Origin: Bacteroidales bacterium
GTDB taxonomy: Bacteria; Bacteroidota; Bacteroidia; Bacteroidales; Tenuifilaceae
DNA length: 35,812 nt
Assembly: GCA_028680705.1 (NCBI GenBank)
Contig: JAQUJY010000025.1
Span: 1-35,812, forward strand
Direction: 5' to 3'
Of the stretch, positions 28,154 to 35,812 are shown piece by piece; positions within the stretch are counted from its first letter, which is position 1, and each line of letters starts with the position of its first letter. The notes beneath the pieces were generated by a model. That model had not been told where the DNA came from, made no database searches, and saw only the letters and a program-made list of their open reading frames with translations. The position numbers were made by a program, and so were the translations under genes.

Positions 28154-28561
28154 CTATTGGCTAAACGCTGTAGCTATCTGATCCGCTAGGCTATCAATAC
28201 CAGTCTTTAACTTTGAGCCCACCAACATTTTCATCATCATATTCAGCTTTGCTTTAACGGTAATCTTCATGCGCGTGTCGTATGGTGCAACCTGTTTTAG
28301 CTGTATCCAAACATAAAATTCAAAGGGTATCTTTTCGTTGCCAGTAAACTTTATTGTTTTATTGGGCTCTTTCTCAATTATCCTTAATCCAGCCTCTTTT
28401 ATTCCTTGCACTTCGAATTTGCACCAATCTTCGCCCGCTTCCCAGTTTTCAAGTTTAGCCTGTTGGGCATAAGGTGTAAAATTTTGAAAGTCCGAAAGGA
28501 CTTTATAAATATCCTCATCTAACCGCTTAATGCTTACGATTTTACTTTCTATGGTTTTCAT
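28154..28561 (-). CDS. SRPBCC/START-fold protein
   Basis: This 135-residue protein has the length and pattern of a SRPBCC (polyketide cyclase/CoxG-like) ligand-binding domain: IYKVLSDFQNFTPYAQQAKL, the central strands WCKFEVQG and TIKFTGNEKIPFEFYVWIQL, and the long C-terminal helix (MMMKMLVGSKLKTGIDSLAD). ATG 28561 was chosen because it gives the standard start of the fold; the frame is open to 28630, but that would overlap pyrE. It begins 13 bases after the pyrE stop, so the two are probably co-transcribed, an arrangement I recall from other Bacteroidota. Its ligand is unknown. Confidence 0.82.
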   Translation of the reverse strand: MKTIESKIVSIKRLDEDIYKVLSDFQNFTPYAQQAKLENWEAGEDWCKFEVQGIKEAGLRIIEKEPNKTIKFTGNEKIPFEFYVWIQLKQVAPYDTRMKITVKAKLNMMMKMLVGSKLKTGIDSLADQIATAFSQ

Positions 28562-28574
28562 TATTCTCTTACCT

Positions 28575-29216
28575 CTATTTATTTGCAAATAAATTGCCCC
28601 AGTTTTCAGGGTCAATTCGCCATTGTTCAAGTAGTTCCAACTCTTTATTTGTGATTTGCTTTGCTTTTAATGCATAACGAATTAGCTGCTCGTAATCTGC
28701 AAGGGTAAATATTTCTACATCTTTTTTAGCAAAGTTTTTTTCAGCAATTTTAAAACTATACGTAAAAATGGAAAGCATTCCCAATACCTTTGCTCCAGCA
28801 TTCCTAATAGCATCAACAGCCTTAAGGCTGCTTAAACCGGTTGATATTAAATCTTCGATAACTACAACGCGTTTATCTTTAGCCAATTCACCCTCAATAA
28901 GGTTTTCTAAGCCATGCTGTTTTGGCGATGAACGCACGTAAATAAACGGCAGGTTAAGCGCTTCGGCCACCAATACACCATGTGCAATAGCCCCTGTAGC
29001 TACGCCGGCAATCACTTCAACATCTTTAAAATGGTGATGAATCTTTGTTTTTAAACCTTCGCAAACCAACTTACGAACATCGGGGTACGAAAGAATTTTT
29101 CGATTGTCGCAGTAGATAGGTGAACGCCATCCCGACGCCCATGTGAACGGATTTGCAGGATTCAGTTTAATTGCGTTAATTTCGATAAGTTTTTCAATAA
29201 TCTCGTTTTTCAGCAT
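28575..29216 (-). CDS. pyrE: orotate phosphoribosyltransferase
   Basis: This 213-residue enzyme joins orotate and PRPP to form OMP in pyrimidine synthesis. Visible signatures are the N-terminal FTWASGWRSPIYCDNR substrate segment (24-39), GVATGAIAHGVLVAE (71-85), the flexible loop KQHGLENLIEGE (99-110) and the PRPP-binding motif VVVIEDLISTGLSS (117-130). The start codon overlaps the start codon of the divergent Nudix gene by two bases, so its promoter must lie inside that gene. The SRPBCC gene follows closely downstream. Confidence 0.95.
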   Translation of the reverse strand: MLKNEIIEKLIEINAIKLNPANPFTWASGWRSPIYCDNRKILSYPDVRKLVCEGLKTKIHHHFKDVEVIAGVATGAIAHGVLVAEALNLPFIYVRSSPKQHGLENLIEGELAKDKRVVVIEDLISTGLSSLKAVDAIRNAGAKVLGMLSIFTYSFKIAEKNFAKKDVEIFTLADYEQLIRYALKAKQITNKELELLEQWRIDPENWGNLFANK

Positions 29217-29838
29217 GGCAAAAGAATATATAGTATATTTTAATTCACGAAAGATTGTTCTAACCTCAGAGTTTGATAGTCCTTATAAAAACCGAGAAGG
29301 ACTTTTTGTGCAGTATCAATCCCCTGATGACTTCACAAAAATACTCGTTTTTTTCCAATCATCAGTATATCCGCAGAGTCTATATGTAATGGGAGAGGAT
29401 GTGGTTGCTATGATGAAGACTTTATCGTCTCATTTTGTGAGAATTATGGCCGCAGGGGGATTGGTTAAAAACAAAAAAGGAGAGTTTCTTCTTATAAAGC
29501 GCAATGGTATTTGGGATTTGCCGAAAGGGAAAGGTGAGGGAAATGAAGAGCCTGAAGCCACGGCAATTCGTGAGGTAGAGGAAGAGTGTGGGTTAAGCAG
29601 ACTATCAATAGGCAAACATCTTTTAAATACTTACCATACATATTGGCTTGGTGAGCAGCGCGTTTTAAAGCAAGTTTTTTGGTATTATATGGATGTTAAG
29701 GGCGATGCCAAAACTACACCACAGCTTGACGAAGGTATTACTGATGCTATATGGGTAAATTCTGATGATTTACCAGGAGTTTTAGCCAACACCTATGAAT
29801 CTATAAAAGAAGTTTTTAGAGCTGCAGGTTTGGTTTAG
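29215..29838 (+). CDS. Nudix hydrolase
   Basis: This 207-residue protein has an N-terminal extension of about 75 residues (MAKEYIVYFNSRKIVLTSEF...) followed by a Nudix domain. The Nudix box GKGEGNEEPEATAIREVEEE then CGL (bases about 29527-29595) fits GX5EX7REUXEEXGU exactly, so it should hydrolyse a nucleoside diphosphate linked to some group X; the substrate cannot be read from the sequence. ATG 29215 was chosen because it begins the conserved-looking N-terminal strand; the frame is open further upstream (from 29143), but that part is the reverse of the pyrE N-terminus. It lies head-to-head with pyrE (overlapping starts) and tail-to-tail with the thioredoxin-fold gene (overlapping stops). 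Confidence 0.9.
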   Translation: MAKEYIVYFNSRKIVLTSEFDSPYKNREGLFVQYQSPDDFTKILVFFQSSVYPQSLYVMGEDVVAMMKTLSSHFVRIMAAGGLVKNKKGEFLLIKRNGIWDLPKGKGEGNEEPEATAIREVEEECGLSRLSIGKHLLNTYHTYWLGEQRVLKQVFWYYMDVKGDAKTTPQLDEGITDAIWVNSDDLPGVLANTYESIKEVFRAAGLV

Positions 29839-31250
29839 ATTTCGCCTATGGATCGTAGATAGTTAAAAAACTGGATTTCAAAGTTTTCACGTGGCGTTGG
29901 AGCGGGTGAGAGGATTAACCGCCGATCGGGTCCAATTAGGAAGTAGGTAGGGTAGGCCCTAATATCAAAATCTTTTATAATTTCTGGTTTGTTACCGTAA
30001 TGCAGAAAAGTCCACTGGTATTCAGTTTGCTCAAGAAAATTCTTTAGGTCGTTTATGTCACTATCCACCGATATGGTTACAATCTCAAGCCTTTTCTTAT
30101 GCTTCTCGTAAAGTTTCTCAAGAAGAGAAAACTCTTGTAAACATGAGTAACTTGTGGTTGTACAGAAGTTAAGATAAACATATTTCCCCTTAAAGTCGTT
30201 AAGCGACATCAATTGCCCATCAATTGAGTATAGTTCAAAAGGAGTAGGGACAAAGCCAGCCAGAAGGCGGGTTACCTTTGAGCGGATATTCTCAGCAATC
30301 ATTAAATGTTCGGGAATAGTTGTGCTCCTGTATAGCGAATCGAGGATGGAGAGCAAAGCCTTGCGTGAAAATTTATCGTCGAAAAAGCCATCGTGTAAGC
30401 CCTTTAGTATAACCATCTCCATAAGCGTATCGTTGGCTAAAACATCGTCACGGGCTAGCGTTCGCTTTAAATTTGTGTAGCTGTGCTCATTCGTAATGTT
30501 GCCATAAATATCGTTGCCATTGCCTGAACGGGCAAAGAATAGGAAATATTTATCATACAGTAGGTTGAAAAGTTCCATGTACGATGGGTTGTTGTATAGA
30601 ATGGGCTTATTGGCAAAGTAGTTCTTGGAGATACTTCGTGATTGTTGCATAAGTGCAAGTTGCTTTAGCAACCCATACCTATAGGTTCGATAGGCCTCAA
30701 AGAATGGGTGATTGTATTGACTAAACCTTCTCTCTAGCCCATTGGCCAGGGAATCAGCAGACATTGATTCAACCCCATCGTAGGCTTCTCTAACTATTTT
30801 ATCGAATTTTTCGTTGAAAGCCAAATCGAATGAACTGATAAGATAGTTTAAATCGTTTGGCTGCATTTGCTCAATACCAATGTGAACTTCAGTCTCGCTA
30901 AAAAATGGGTTAAGTCGCTGAACCTCAGTTTTTGGTTCGCTTTCGGGCAGTACAATACGGTAGGTTTTGCGGGGTTCAACAAAAATGTATGCATGATAAA
31001 TTCCAAGTGTGCTGTATACAAACGATATTTCATCAATTTTCAGTTCACACTGAAAGTCCCCATTGGGATCAACCTCACACTTTGCCAGAATCTCTTCGGT
31101 ATTAGTAACTAAATCGGCGTATCTATAAAATATGATAGTTTGGTTGCTGTAGGTTGGGGCATTGCCCAATAGGGTTACCTGCCCAACAGCAACAGTTGGT
31201 ACAATGGCAAGGATAATTAGTACGAGTAGTGTAGCAAATCTGGACGGCAT
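29835..31250 (-). CDS. secreted TlpA-like thioredoxin-fold protein with an altered active site
   Basis: The protein has 471 residues. A signal peptide (residues 1-23, ATLLVLIILAIVPTVAVG) is followed by a DUF4369-like beta region (about 24-110), a helical middle (about 125-330) and a C-terminal TlpA/AhpC-like thioredoxin fold (about 335-471), with FELYSIDGQLMSLNDFKGKY at its start and cis-Pro434 in YPTYFLIG. Where a CxxC is expected the sequence is F-C-T-T-T-S-Y-S-C, so the first active-site cysteine appears replaced by Ser367, the resolving position Cys370 is kept and an extra Cys363 lies seven residues before it. It may not work as a classical disulfide reductase. The gene follows coaD by 23 bases and overlaps the Nudix stop codon at its 3' end. 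Confidence 0.82.
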   Translation of the reverse strand: MPSRFATLLVLIILAIVPTVAVGQVTLLGNAPTYSNQTIIFYRYADLVTNTEEILAKCEVDPNGDFQCELKIDEISFVYSTLGIYHAYIFVEPRKTYRIVLPESEPKTEVQRLNPFFSETEVHIGIEQMQPNDLNYLISSFDLAFNEKFDKIVREAYDGVESMSADSLANGLERRFSQYNHPFFEAYRTYRYGLLKQLALMQQSRSISKNYFANKPILYNNPSYMELFNLLYDKYFLFFARSGNGNDIYGNITNEHSYTNLKRTLARDDVLANDTLMEMVILKGLHDGFFDDKFSRKALLSILDSLYRSTTIPEHLMIAENIRSKVTRLLAGFVPTPFELYSIDGQLMSLNDFKGKYVYLNFCTTTSYSCLQEFSLLEKLYEKHKKRLEIVTISVDSDINDLKNFLEQTEYQWTFLHYGNKPEIIKDFDIRAYPTYFLIGPDRRLILSPAPTPRENFEIQFFNYLRSIGEI

Positions 31251-31273
31251 AAGCGCTTTTGGGTTTACCTAGG

Positions 31274-31750
31274 CTAGTGTTTATAGTATTTTTTTATGTT
31301 GATAGCTTTAGGTAGGAATATTGTTGCATCGCCATTGTTTATAATAATATCCCTTATGATAGAGGAATTAATAGGCGTATGTTCAGGCGAAGTTAAAAGG
31401 AAAACGGTTTCAATCTCAGGCCTCAAGGCTTTGTTAACCTGGCCAATAGCCCTTTCGTACTCAAAGTCGGCTGAGGTTCTAAGTCCCCTTATCAGAAACT
31501 TGGCATCAATGTTATGGCAAAACTCAACGGTCAGGCCTTCGTAACTTTGTACCTCAATTTTTGGTTCGTTGGCAAAAATATCATTAATCATTGCAAGCCT
31601 TTGCTCGAGGGTAAAAAGCGTTTTTTTTGATAGATTTTTCCCCACAGCAATAACTACCTTATCAAAAAGGCTAAGCGCTCTTTTAGTAATGGTTTCGTGA
31701 CCAACAGTAAAGGGATCAAAGGTACCAGGGAATACAGCAATTTTTTCCAT
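31274..31750 (-). CDS. coaD: phosphopantetheine adenylyltransferase
   Basis: This 158-residue enzyme makes dephospho-CoA from 4'-phosphopantetheine and ATP, the penultimate step of CoA synthesis. It begins with the nucleotidyltransferase motif FPGTFDPFTVGH (7-18, with the T/HxGH-type His18), and has RGLRTSADFEYE (the phosphopantetheine-binding segment) and INSSIIRDI (the counterpart of the SSS-x-x-R-E motif). The length is normal. A -7 promoter element lies about 20 bases upstream. The thioredoxin-fold gene follows after 23 bases and is probably in the same transcript. Confidence 0.95.
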   Translation of the reverse strand: MEKIAVFPGTFDPFTVGHETITKRALSLFDKVVIAVGKNLSKKTLFTLEQRLAMINDIFANEPKIEVQSYEGLTVEFCHNIDAKFLIRGLRTSADFEYERAIGQVNKALRPEIETVFLLTSPEHTPINSSIIRDIIINNGDATIFLPKAINIKKYYKH

Positions 31751-31769
31751 AGGACTATTTGTTTGGCTT

Positions 31770-31777
31770 CAAATATA
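31770..31777 (-). promoter_or_regulatory. -7 element upstream of coaD
   Basis: On the - strand TATATTTG fits the Bacteroidetes TAnnTTTG consensus exactly and lies 20 bases before the coaD start codon. No good TTTG was found at the usual distance upstream, so this is only half of a promoter. Confidence 0.45.
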
Positions 31778-31832
31778 GGCTTTTATCAGAGACTAATCTA
31801 AGTCGCAATTAATGTTTGCAATTTAGATTTGA

Positions 31833-34286
31833 TTACACAATCTTAACCGGCTGCTTTACCTTCTCTTTAAGCAAAGCATAATCTAGCAAATCTCCGATAC
31901 AATCAAAATACTCAAAGGTTAATCCCTTAAGGTATATATCCTTTATCTCTGAGATGTCCTTTTCGTTTTCTTTCGATAGGATTATTTGGCTAATGTTTGC
32001 CCTCTTTGCTGCAAGAATTTTTTCTTTTATACCGCCAACGGGGAGTAGTTTCCCCCTCAGGGTAATTTCACCCGTCATGGCAATGCTTTTTCGAATTTTC
32101 CTTTGTGTAAAGGCCGATGCCAGTGAGGTTATCATGGTAATACCAGCCGAAGGACCGTCTTTGGGTATTGCTCCTTCGGGTACGTGCAGATGCACGTCCC
32201 ATTTCTCAAAAATATCGGGGTCTAGGTTAAATCTTTCGCTGTTCGATTTTATGTACTGGAGCGCAATAACGGCCGACTCTTTCATTACATCACCCAGATT
32301 GCCCGTAATTGTAAGTTTCCCTTTCCCTTTGCTTAGGCTTGTTTCAATAAAAAGAATTTCACCTCCTACGCTAGTCCATGCTAAGCCAGTTGCCACGCCG
32401 GCTATATCATTACCTTGGTAAATGTCTTTTAGGTATTTTGGGATACCCAATATTTTCTCTAGTTCCAAAAGTGTTAGTTTGGGAGTGTACTCCTCTTCAA
32501 AAGCGATACTTTTAGCAGCATATCTTGCAACTTTGGCCAATTGCTGATTAAGATTTCGTACTCCACTTTCGCGTGTGTAACCTTGTATAATCTCCTCGAT
32601 TACGCGGTTGGGTATGGCGAGTTGCTTTTTATTAATACCATGATCAGTAAGCTGATCTGGAATTAGGTGTCGTTTTGCAATTTCTACTTTTTCTTCCATA
32701 ATGTAACCGCTCATCTCAATTAGTTCCATCCTGTCGCGTAGGGCAGGATTTATAGTTGAAATGTTATTGGCTGTTGTAATAAACAATACCTTCGATAAAT
32801 CGTAATCAATATCGAGGTAGTTGTCGTGAAATGTGTTGTTTTGTTCAGGATCGAGCACCTCAAGCAATGCCGATGAGGGATCGCCACGGAAATCGTTACC
32901 TATTTTATCAATCTCATCGAGGATAAAAACAGGATTTGATGATTTAACCCTTTTAAGGTTATGGATTATTCGACCTGGCATTGCGCCAATATATGTTTTG
33001 CGGTGACCTCTAATCTCTGCTTCGTCGTGTAAACCACCAAGTGAGATACGGGCATACTTTCGATCAAGAGCACGAGCAATGGATTTACCTAGCGAAGTTT
33101 TACCAACGCCCGGAGGGCCATGTAAGCATATAATTGGGGCTTTCATTTCGCCTCTTAGTTTAAGCACAGCAAGGTGTTCGAGTATGCGTTCCTTAACCTG
33201 GTCGAGCCCAAAATGATCCTGGTCAAGTACTTTCTTAGCTCTTTTTAGGTCGAAATTATCCTTTGTGTATTCGTTCCATGGTAAATCGAGTATAAGCTGC
33301 ACGTAGTTTAGTTGCATCGAATAGTCGGGTGCCATGGGGTTTAAGTTGCTGAGTTTTTTCAGTTCACGTTCAAATATTTCAGCCACCTCTTTATTCCACT
33401 TTTTTCCCTTGGCCTGCTTGCGCATCACCTCAATCTCTTTTTCATTTGGGCTGCCACCTAGTTCATCCTGAATGGTCTTCATTTGCTGATGCAGAAAGTA
33501 TTCGCGTTGCTGTTGGTTCATGTCCAACTTTACTTTCGTTTGTATATCGTTTTTTATTTCAAGCAGTTGAATTGCTTGACCCATCAATTCTAGCAGCATT
33601 GTACTGCGGGTTTTCAGGTCGTTTTGCTCAAGAAGTTTCTGCTTATCTGTAGCGGGCAGTTCTATGTTTGAACAGATAAAATTGATAAGAAAATAGTAGT
33701 TGTCAATATTCTTAATGGCAAACGCTCCCTCTTGTGGCATGTTTGGCGAGAGGTTTATTATTTTTAAAGCGTAGTCTTTTATGGAGCTAATGAGTGCCTC
33801 AAACTCTTTGTTCTTTACGTTGGTTGGGTTGTCAACAAGGGTTTTAACCGATGCCGTAAAGAAGGGTTCTGTTGACAGATATTCAATTACCTGAAAGCGG
33901 TGTAACCCTTGTAAAATTACTGATGTGCTCCCATCAGGCATTTCTAAAATCTTTAGCACGCGGGCTATGGTGCCAAGTGAGAAGAGATCCTTAACCTCAG
34001 GGTCTTCAATGTTAGCATCACTTTGCGACACAGCTCCTATAAACTTGGTTTTTGAGGTAAGACTTTTTACCAACTTAACCGATTTATCTCTTCCTACGGT
34101 AATGGGCAGTACCACTCCGGGGAACAAAACCGTATTTCGAAGTGCAAGGATTGGTAGCGTTTTGGGCATGTCTTTCACATCAAAATCACCACTATCCTCC
34201 GTAAAAAGTGGAATAAACTCAGTGTCCTGTTCAATTGAATCCGTTAAGTAGGGTGTTGCTATCTTTATATCGAATTTTTTACTCAT
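31833..34286 (-). CDS. lon: ATP-dependent endopeptidase Lon
   Basis: This 817-residue cytosolic AAA+ protease has a LonA layout: an N-terminal substrate domain (LPILALRNTVLFPGVVLPIT), a long helical region (MNQQQREYFLHQQMKTIQDE), the ATPase with Walker A GPPGVGKT (390-397) and Walker B PVFILDEIDK, and a C-terminal protease with the Ser713-Lys756 dyad (Ser in KDGPSAG, Lys in GGIKEK). It degrades damaged and regulatory proteins. The frame is open to 34322, but ATG 34286 was chosen because it has an A-rich leader (AAAGAAAAA) and gives a standard Lon N-terminus. No promoter motif was recognised in the 133-base gap upstream. No clear intrinsic terminator follows, only a hairpin without a T-run at 31795-31829. 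Confidence 0.96.
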   Translation of the reverse strand: MSKKFDIKIATPYLTDSIEQDTEFIPLFTEDSGDFDVKDMPKTLPILALRNTVLFPGVVLPITVGRDKSVKLVKSLTSKTKFIGAVSQSDANIEDPEVKDLFSLGTIARVLKILEMPDGSTSVILQGLHRFQVIEYLSTEPFFTASVKTLVDNPTNVKNKEFEALISSIKDYALKIINLSPNMPQEGAFAIKNIDNYYFLINFICSNIELPATDKQKLLEQNDLKTRSTMLLELMGQAIQLLEIKNDIQTKVKLDMNQQQREYFLHQQMKTIQDELGGSPNEKEIEVMRKQAKGKKWNKEVAEIFERELKKLSNLNPMAPDYSMQLNYVQLILDLPWNEYTKDNFDLKRAKKVLDQDHFGLDQVKERILEHLAVLKLRGEMKAPIICLHGPPGVGKTSLGKSIARALDRKYARISLGGLHDEAEIRGHRKTYIGAMPGRIIHNLKRVKSSNPVFILDEIDKIGNDFRGDPSSALLEVLDPEQNNTFHDNYLDIDYDLSKVLFITTANNISTINPALRDRMELIEMSGYIMEEKVEIAKRHLIPDQLTDHGINKKQLAIPNRVIEEIIQGYTRESGVRNLNQQLAKVARYAAKSIAFEEEYTPKLTLLELEKILGIPKYLKDIYQGNDIAGVATGLAWTSVGGEILFIETSLSKGKGKLTITGNLGDVMKESAVIALQYIKSNSERFNLDPDIFEKWDVHLHVPEGAIPKDGPSAGITMITSLASAFTQRKIRKSIAMTGEITLRGKLLPVGGIKEKILAAKRANISQIILSKENEKDISEIKDIYLKGLTFEYFDCIGDLLDYALLKEKVKQPVKIV

Positions 34287-34419
34287 TTTTTCTTTAAAAT
34301 TTATCAGGTGACAATGTGGCACTTATGCCCATTGAACTATTGCGATTATACTATTACGCAATTGCTATGCCAGAAACAGGATAGCAAGGCTAAGGTTCAT
34401 GTCATTCTAAAAACAGCAA

Positions 34420-35616
34420 CTAGGGTCTATACTGTGCTGTTTGATTGAATATGTTACAAATGATGTCTTTTTCAGTTTGGTTTAGCTCTAGTCCGCGTCG
34501 GGCCATTACAATGCTTTCTGTTTCAAATACTTTGTTGGTTTTGTATGTTGTGAATCCTTGAGCACCACCCCATGAGAATGAGGGGATAAAGTTTCGCGGA
34601 AATCCATCGCCAAAAATATTTGCGCTTACGCCAACCACTGTTCCTGTATTAAACATGGTGTTTATGCCACACTTGCTATGGTCGCCCATAATAAGTCCAC
34701 AGAACTGAAGCCCTGTGTCAACAAACCTTTGGTTTAGGTAGCTCCATAGCCTAACGTTTGCGTAGTTGTTTTTTAGGTTCGATGTGTTAGTGTCAGCGCC
34801 CAGGTTGCACCATTCGCCAATTACTGAGTTGCCTATAAACCCATCGTGAGCCTTATTTGAGTAGCCAAATATAATGCTATTATTAACCTCGCCACCAACT
34901 TTGCAGTGGGGGCCAATGGTAGTGGCTCCATATATTTTAGCACCTAGTTTTAGGGTAGAATTATTACAAAGAGCAAAGGGTCCTCTGATGAGTGAACCTT
35001 CCATTACCTCGGCATTGGCACCAATGTATATTGGACCATTTTGTGCATTAAGTACAGCGCACTCTACCGTTGCGCCCTCTTCTATAAAGATATTCTCAGG
35101 GTTAAAGGCTTTGTTTGTTGATGATAATACTTGCGATTTTCTGCCTTTTGTTATTAGTTCCCAGTCTGCTTCTAGGGCAATATCGTTGAGCATGAAGATA
35201 TCCCAAGGTTGGGTTATTTCTATAATCTCTTCTTCAAACTCAAACTTTGCTTTAAAGTTTGATGTATTTAGGTTTCCGAGTGAGACATCGGAGTGTGGCA
35301 TAATGGCAGCAATGATAGTTTTGCCCTTAGCTAGCGATTCTCCTATTTTTAGCTCTTTTATTCGGTTAATAAGGTTTGTGGTGGGCAAAACACCTCCATT
35401 TATCAGAAGGCACTCACTACCATCGTTTTGGGGTATAGCAAATTTTCCGCTAAGATAATCTTGAGTTAAATTGTAGCATGTTTGGTTAAAATACTTTTCC
35501 CACTTTTCATTAATGGTCAAAATACCAATCCTGATATGCGATACAGGGCGCGTGTAGGTTAGGGGTAGAAGTTGGTCTCTACGGTAATCATCAAACAGAA
35601 TAATGTGCTTAGCCAT
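34420..35616 (-). CDS. GlmU-like UDP-GlcNAc diphosphorylase / GlcN-1-P acetyltransferase (Bacteroidota alternative form)
   Basis: The protein has 398 residues. The N-terminal part (1-150) starts ILFDDYRRDQLLPLTYTRPV, typical of the Bacteroidota 'alternative GlmU' proteins, and lacks the usual LxxGxGTRM loop of nucleotidyltransferases. The C-terminal part (about 175-350) is a left-handed beta-helix of hexapeptide repeats (IFIEEGATVECAVL, PIYIGANAEVMEGS, KIYGATTIGPHCKVGG), with the long loop NTSNLKNNYANVRLW. By analogy the two halves make UDP-N-acetylglucosamine for peptidoglycan and lipopolysaccharide, though biochemical proof for this form is limited. A -7 promoter element lies 22 bases upstream. 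lon follows 133 bases downstream on the same strand. Confidence 0.85.
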   Translation of the reverse strand: MAKHIILFDDYRRDQLLPLTYTRPVSHIRIGILTINEKWEKYFNQTCYNLTQDYLSGKFAIPQNDGSECLLINGGVLPTTNLINRIKELKIGESLAKGKTIIAAIMPHSDVSLGNLNTSNFKAKFEFEEEIIEITQPWDIFMLNDIALEADWELITKGRKSQVLSSTNKAFNPENIFIEEGATVECAVLNAQNGPIYIGANAEVMEGSLIRGPFALCNNSTLKLGAKIYGATTIGPHCKVGGEVNNSIIFGYSNKAHDGFIGNSVIGEWCNLGADTNTSNLKNNYANVRLWSYLNQRFVDTGLQFCGLIMGDHSKCGINTMFNTGTVVGVSANIFGDGFPRNFIPSFSWGGAQGFTTYKTNKVFETESIVMARRGLELNQTEKDIICNIFNQTAQYRP

Positions 35617-35638
35617 TTGGGTTGAGTTTGTGTTTATA

Positions 35639-35646
35639 CAAAGTTA
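35639..35646 (-). promoter_or_regulatory. -7 element upstream of the GlmU-like gene
   Basis: On the - strand TAACTTTG fits TAnnTTTG and lies 22 bases before the start codon. A TTTG at 35674-35671 is the nearest -33 candidate, but its 24-base spacer is too long, so support is partial. Confidence 0.45.
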
Positions 35647-35681
35647 GCTCTTTATGGCAAGAGTAAAGGGCAAAAAAACTC

Positions 35682-35733
35682 AAAAAACAAGTAGCCGTCT
35701 CAAAATCACATTTTGATGACGGCTACTTTTTTT
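35682..35733. terminator. long hairpin, bidirectional terminator
   Basis: GTAGCCGTC / GACGGCTAC (9 bp, 35691-35699 with 35718-35726) is extended inward by TCAAAA / TTTTGA with a one-base bulge and the loop TCACA. Runs of A on the left and T on the right allow it to work on both strands. Its probable job is to end the - strand gene whose 3' end lies at the right edge of the window, insulating the GlmU-like gene. Confidence 0.8.
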
Positions 35734-35748
35734 GTTGTATTTTAATAT

Positions 35749-35812
35749 CTAAGAATATATTTCCTGTATTTCTCTCAACATTTCTGTTTTTTTGATTGAA
35801 AAAGAGGTTTTC
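35749..35812 (-). CDS. possible C-terminal end of a - strand gene (runs off the window)
   Basis: On the - strand the frame starting at base 35811 is open to a TAG at 35751-35749 and reads KTSFSIKKTEMLREIQEIYS, which looks like an ordinary helical protein C-terminus. Its stop lies 22 bases before the strong terminator hairpin, as expected for the end of a gene. The other frames either end within the hairpin or look less protein-like. Only 20 residues are visible, so the family cannot be named. Confidence 0.4.
   Translation of the reverse strand, partial: KTSFSIKKTEMLREIQEIYS

Noticed and set aside
28562-28630. Upstream extension of the SRPBCC frame
   Set aside because: It overlaps the pyrE coding end, while ATG 28561 gives the usual start of the fold.
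29143-29214. Upstream extension of the Nudix frame with a hydrophobic N-terminus
   Set aside because: These 24 residues are the reverse of the pyrE N-terminal coding sequence; a membrane segment is not expected in this family.
31795-31829. Hairpin AATCTAA / TTAGATT with inner GCAA / TTGC after lon
   Set aside because: It is A/T-rich, has a three-by-three internal loop and no T-run, so I do not call it a terminator; it also overlaps the region upstream of coaD.
34287-34322. Longer Lon start
   Set aside because: The added residues do not look like a Lon N-terminus, and ATG 34286 has the A-rich leader typical here.
35682-35733. Inverted repeat considered as an insertion-sequence end
   Set aside because: It is a compact hairpin with a five-base loop and flanking A and T runs, which fits a terminator; there is no transposase or target duplication nearby.

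Overview
The window is A+T-rich chromosomal DNA from a member of the Bacteroidota, most likely the Bacteroidales/Marinilabiliales side of the phylum (inference). The evidence is: four very large secreted proteins ending in type IX secretion (T9SS) C-terminal sorting domains; lipoproteins with Bacteroidetes-like signal sequences; promoters of the Bacteroidetes type (TTTG about 20 bases upstream of TAnnTTTG); A-rich leaders in place of Shine-Dalgarno sites; a membrane-anchored TPR-HTH regulator; and Bacteroidota gene neighbourhoods (rsfS-ftsH-DUF2007-cdsA-psd divergent from birA, and the 'alternative' GlmU-like protein). There are no rRNA, tRNA, CRISPR or insertion-sequence features, and no gene-free stretch longer than 300 bases.

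Left part (1-17.3 kb, all + strand): the 3' part of a TPR-transmembrane-coiled-coil-HTH regulator, a small cysteine-containing lipoprotein, then three giant T9SS substrates of 1887, 1286 and 1783 residues. The first is a subtilisin-type (S8) protease; the other two show no enzyme domain and are built from repeated MAM-like 'anchor J' beta modules, CARDB/NEW3-like spacers, PKD and FN3-type repeats. Hairpins follow each giant gene. This 15-kb run is the most accessory-looking part of the window and the best candidate for a little-described surface or extracellular system.

Middle (17.3-22.9 kb): a single-cysteine flavoprotein disulfide reductase of the CoA-disulfide reductase/NADH oxidase class (- strand), a fourth T9SS substrate that is a lysyl-endopeptidase-like serine protease (- strand), and a small lipoprotein (+ strand).

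Right part (22.9-35.8 kb): core functions. An operon on the - strand, read from a well-formed promoter near 27.25 kb, encodes ribosome silencing factor RsfS, FtsH, a DUF2007 protein, CdsA and Psd (ribosome hibernation, membrane protein quality control, phospholipid synthesis). birA is divergent. Then follows an unusually compact block: SRPBCC protein and pyrE (-), a Nudix protein (+) whose start codon overlaps that of pyrE, a thioredoxin-fold protein with an altered active site (-), coaD (-), lon (-) and a GlmU-like nucleotidyltransferase/acyltransferase (-). A likely 3' end of one further - strand gene sits at the right edge.
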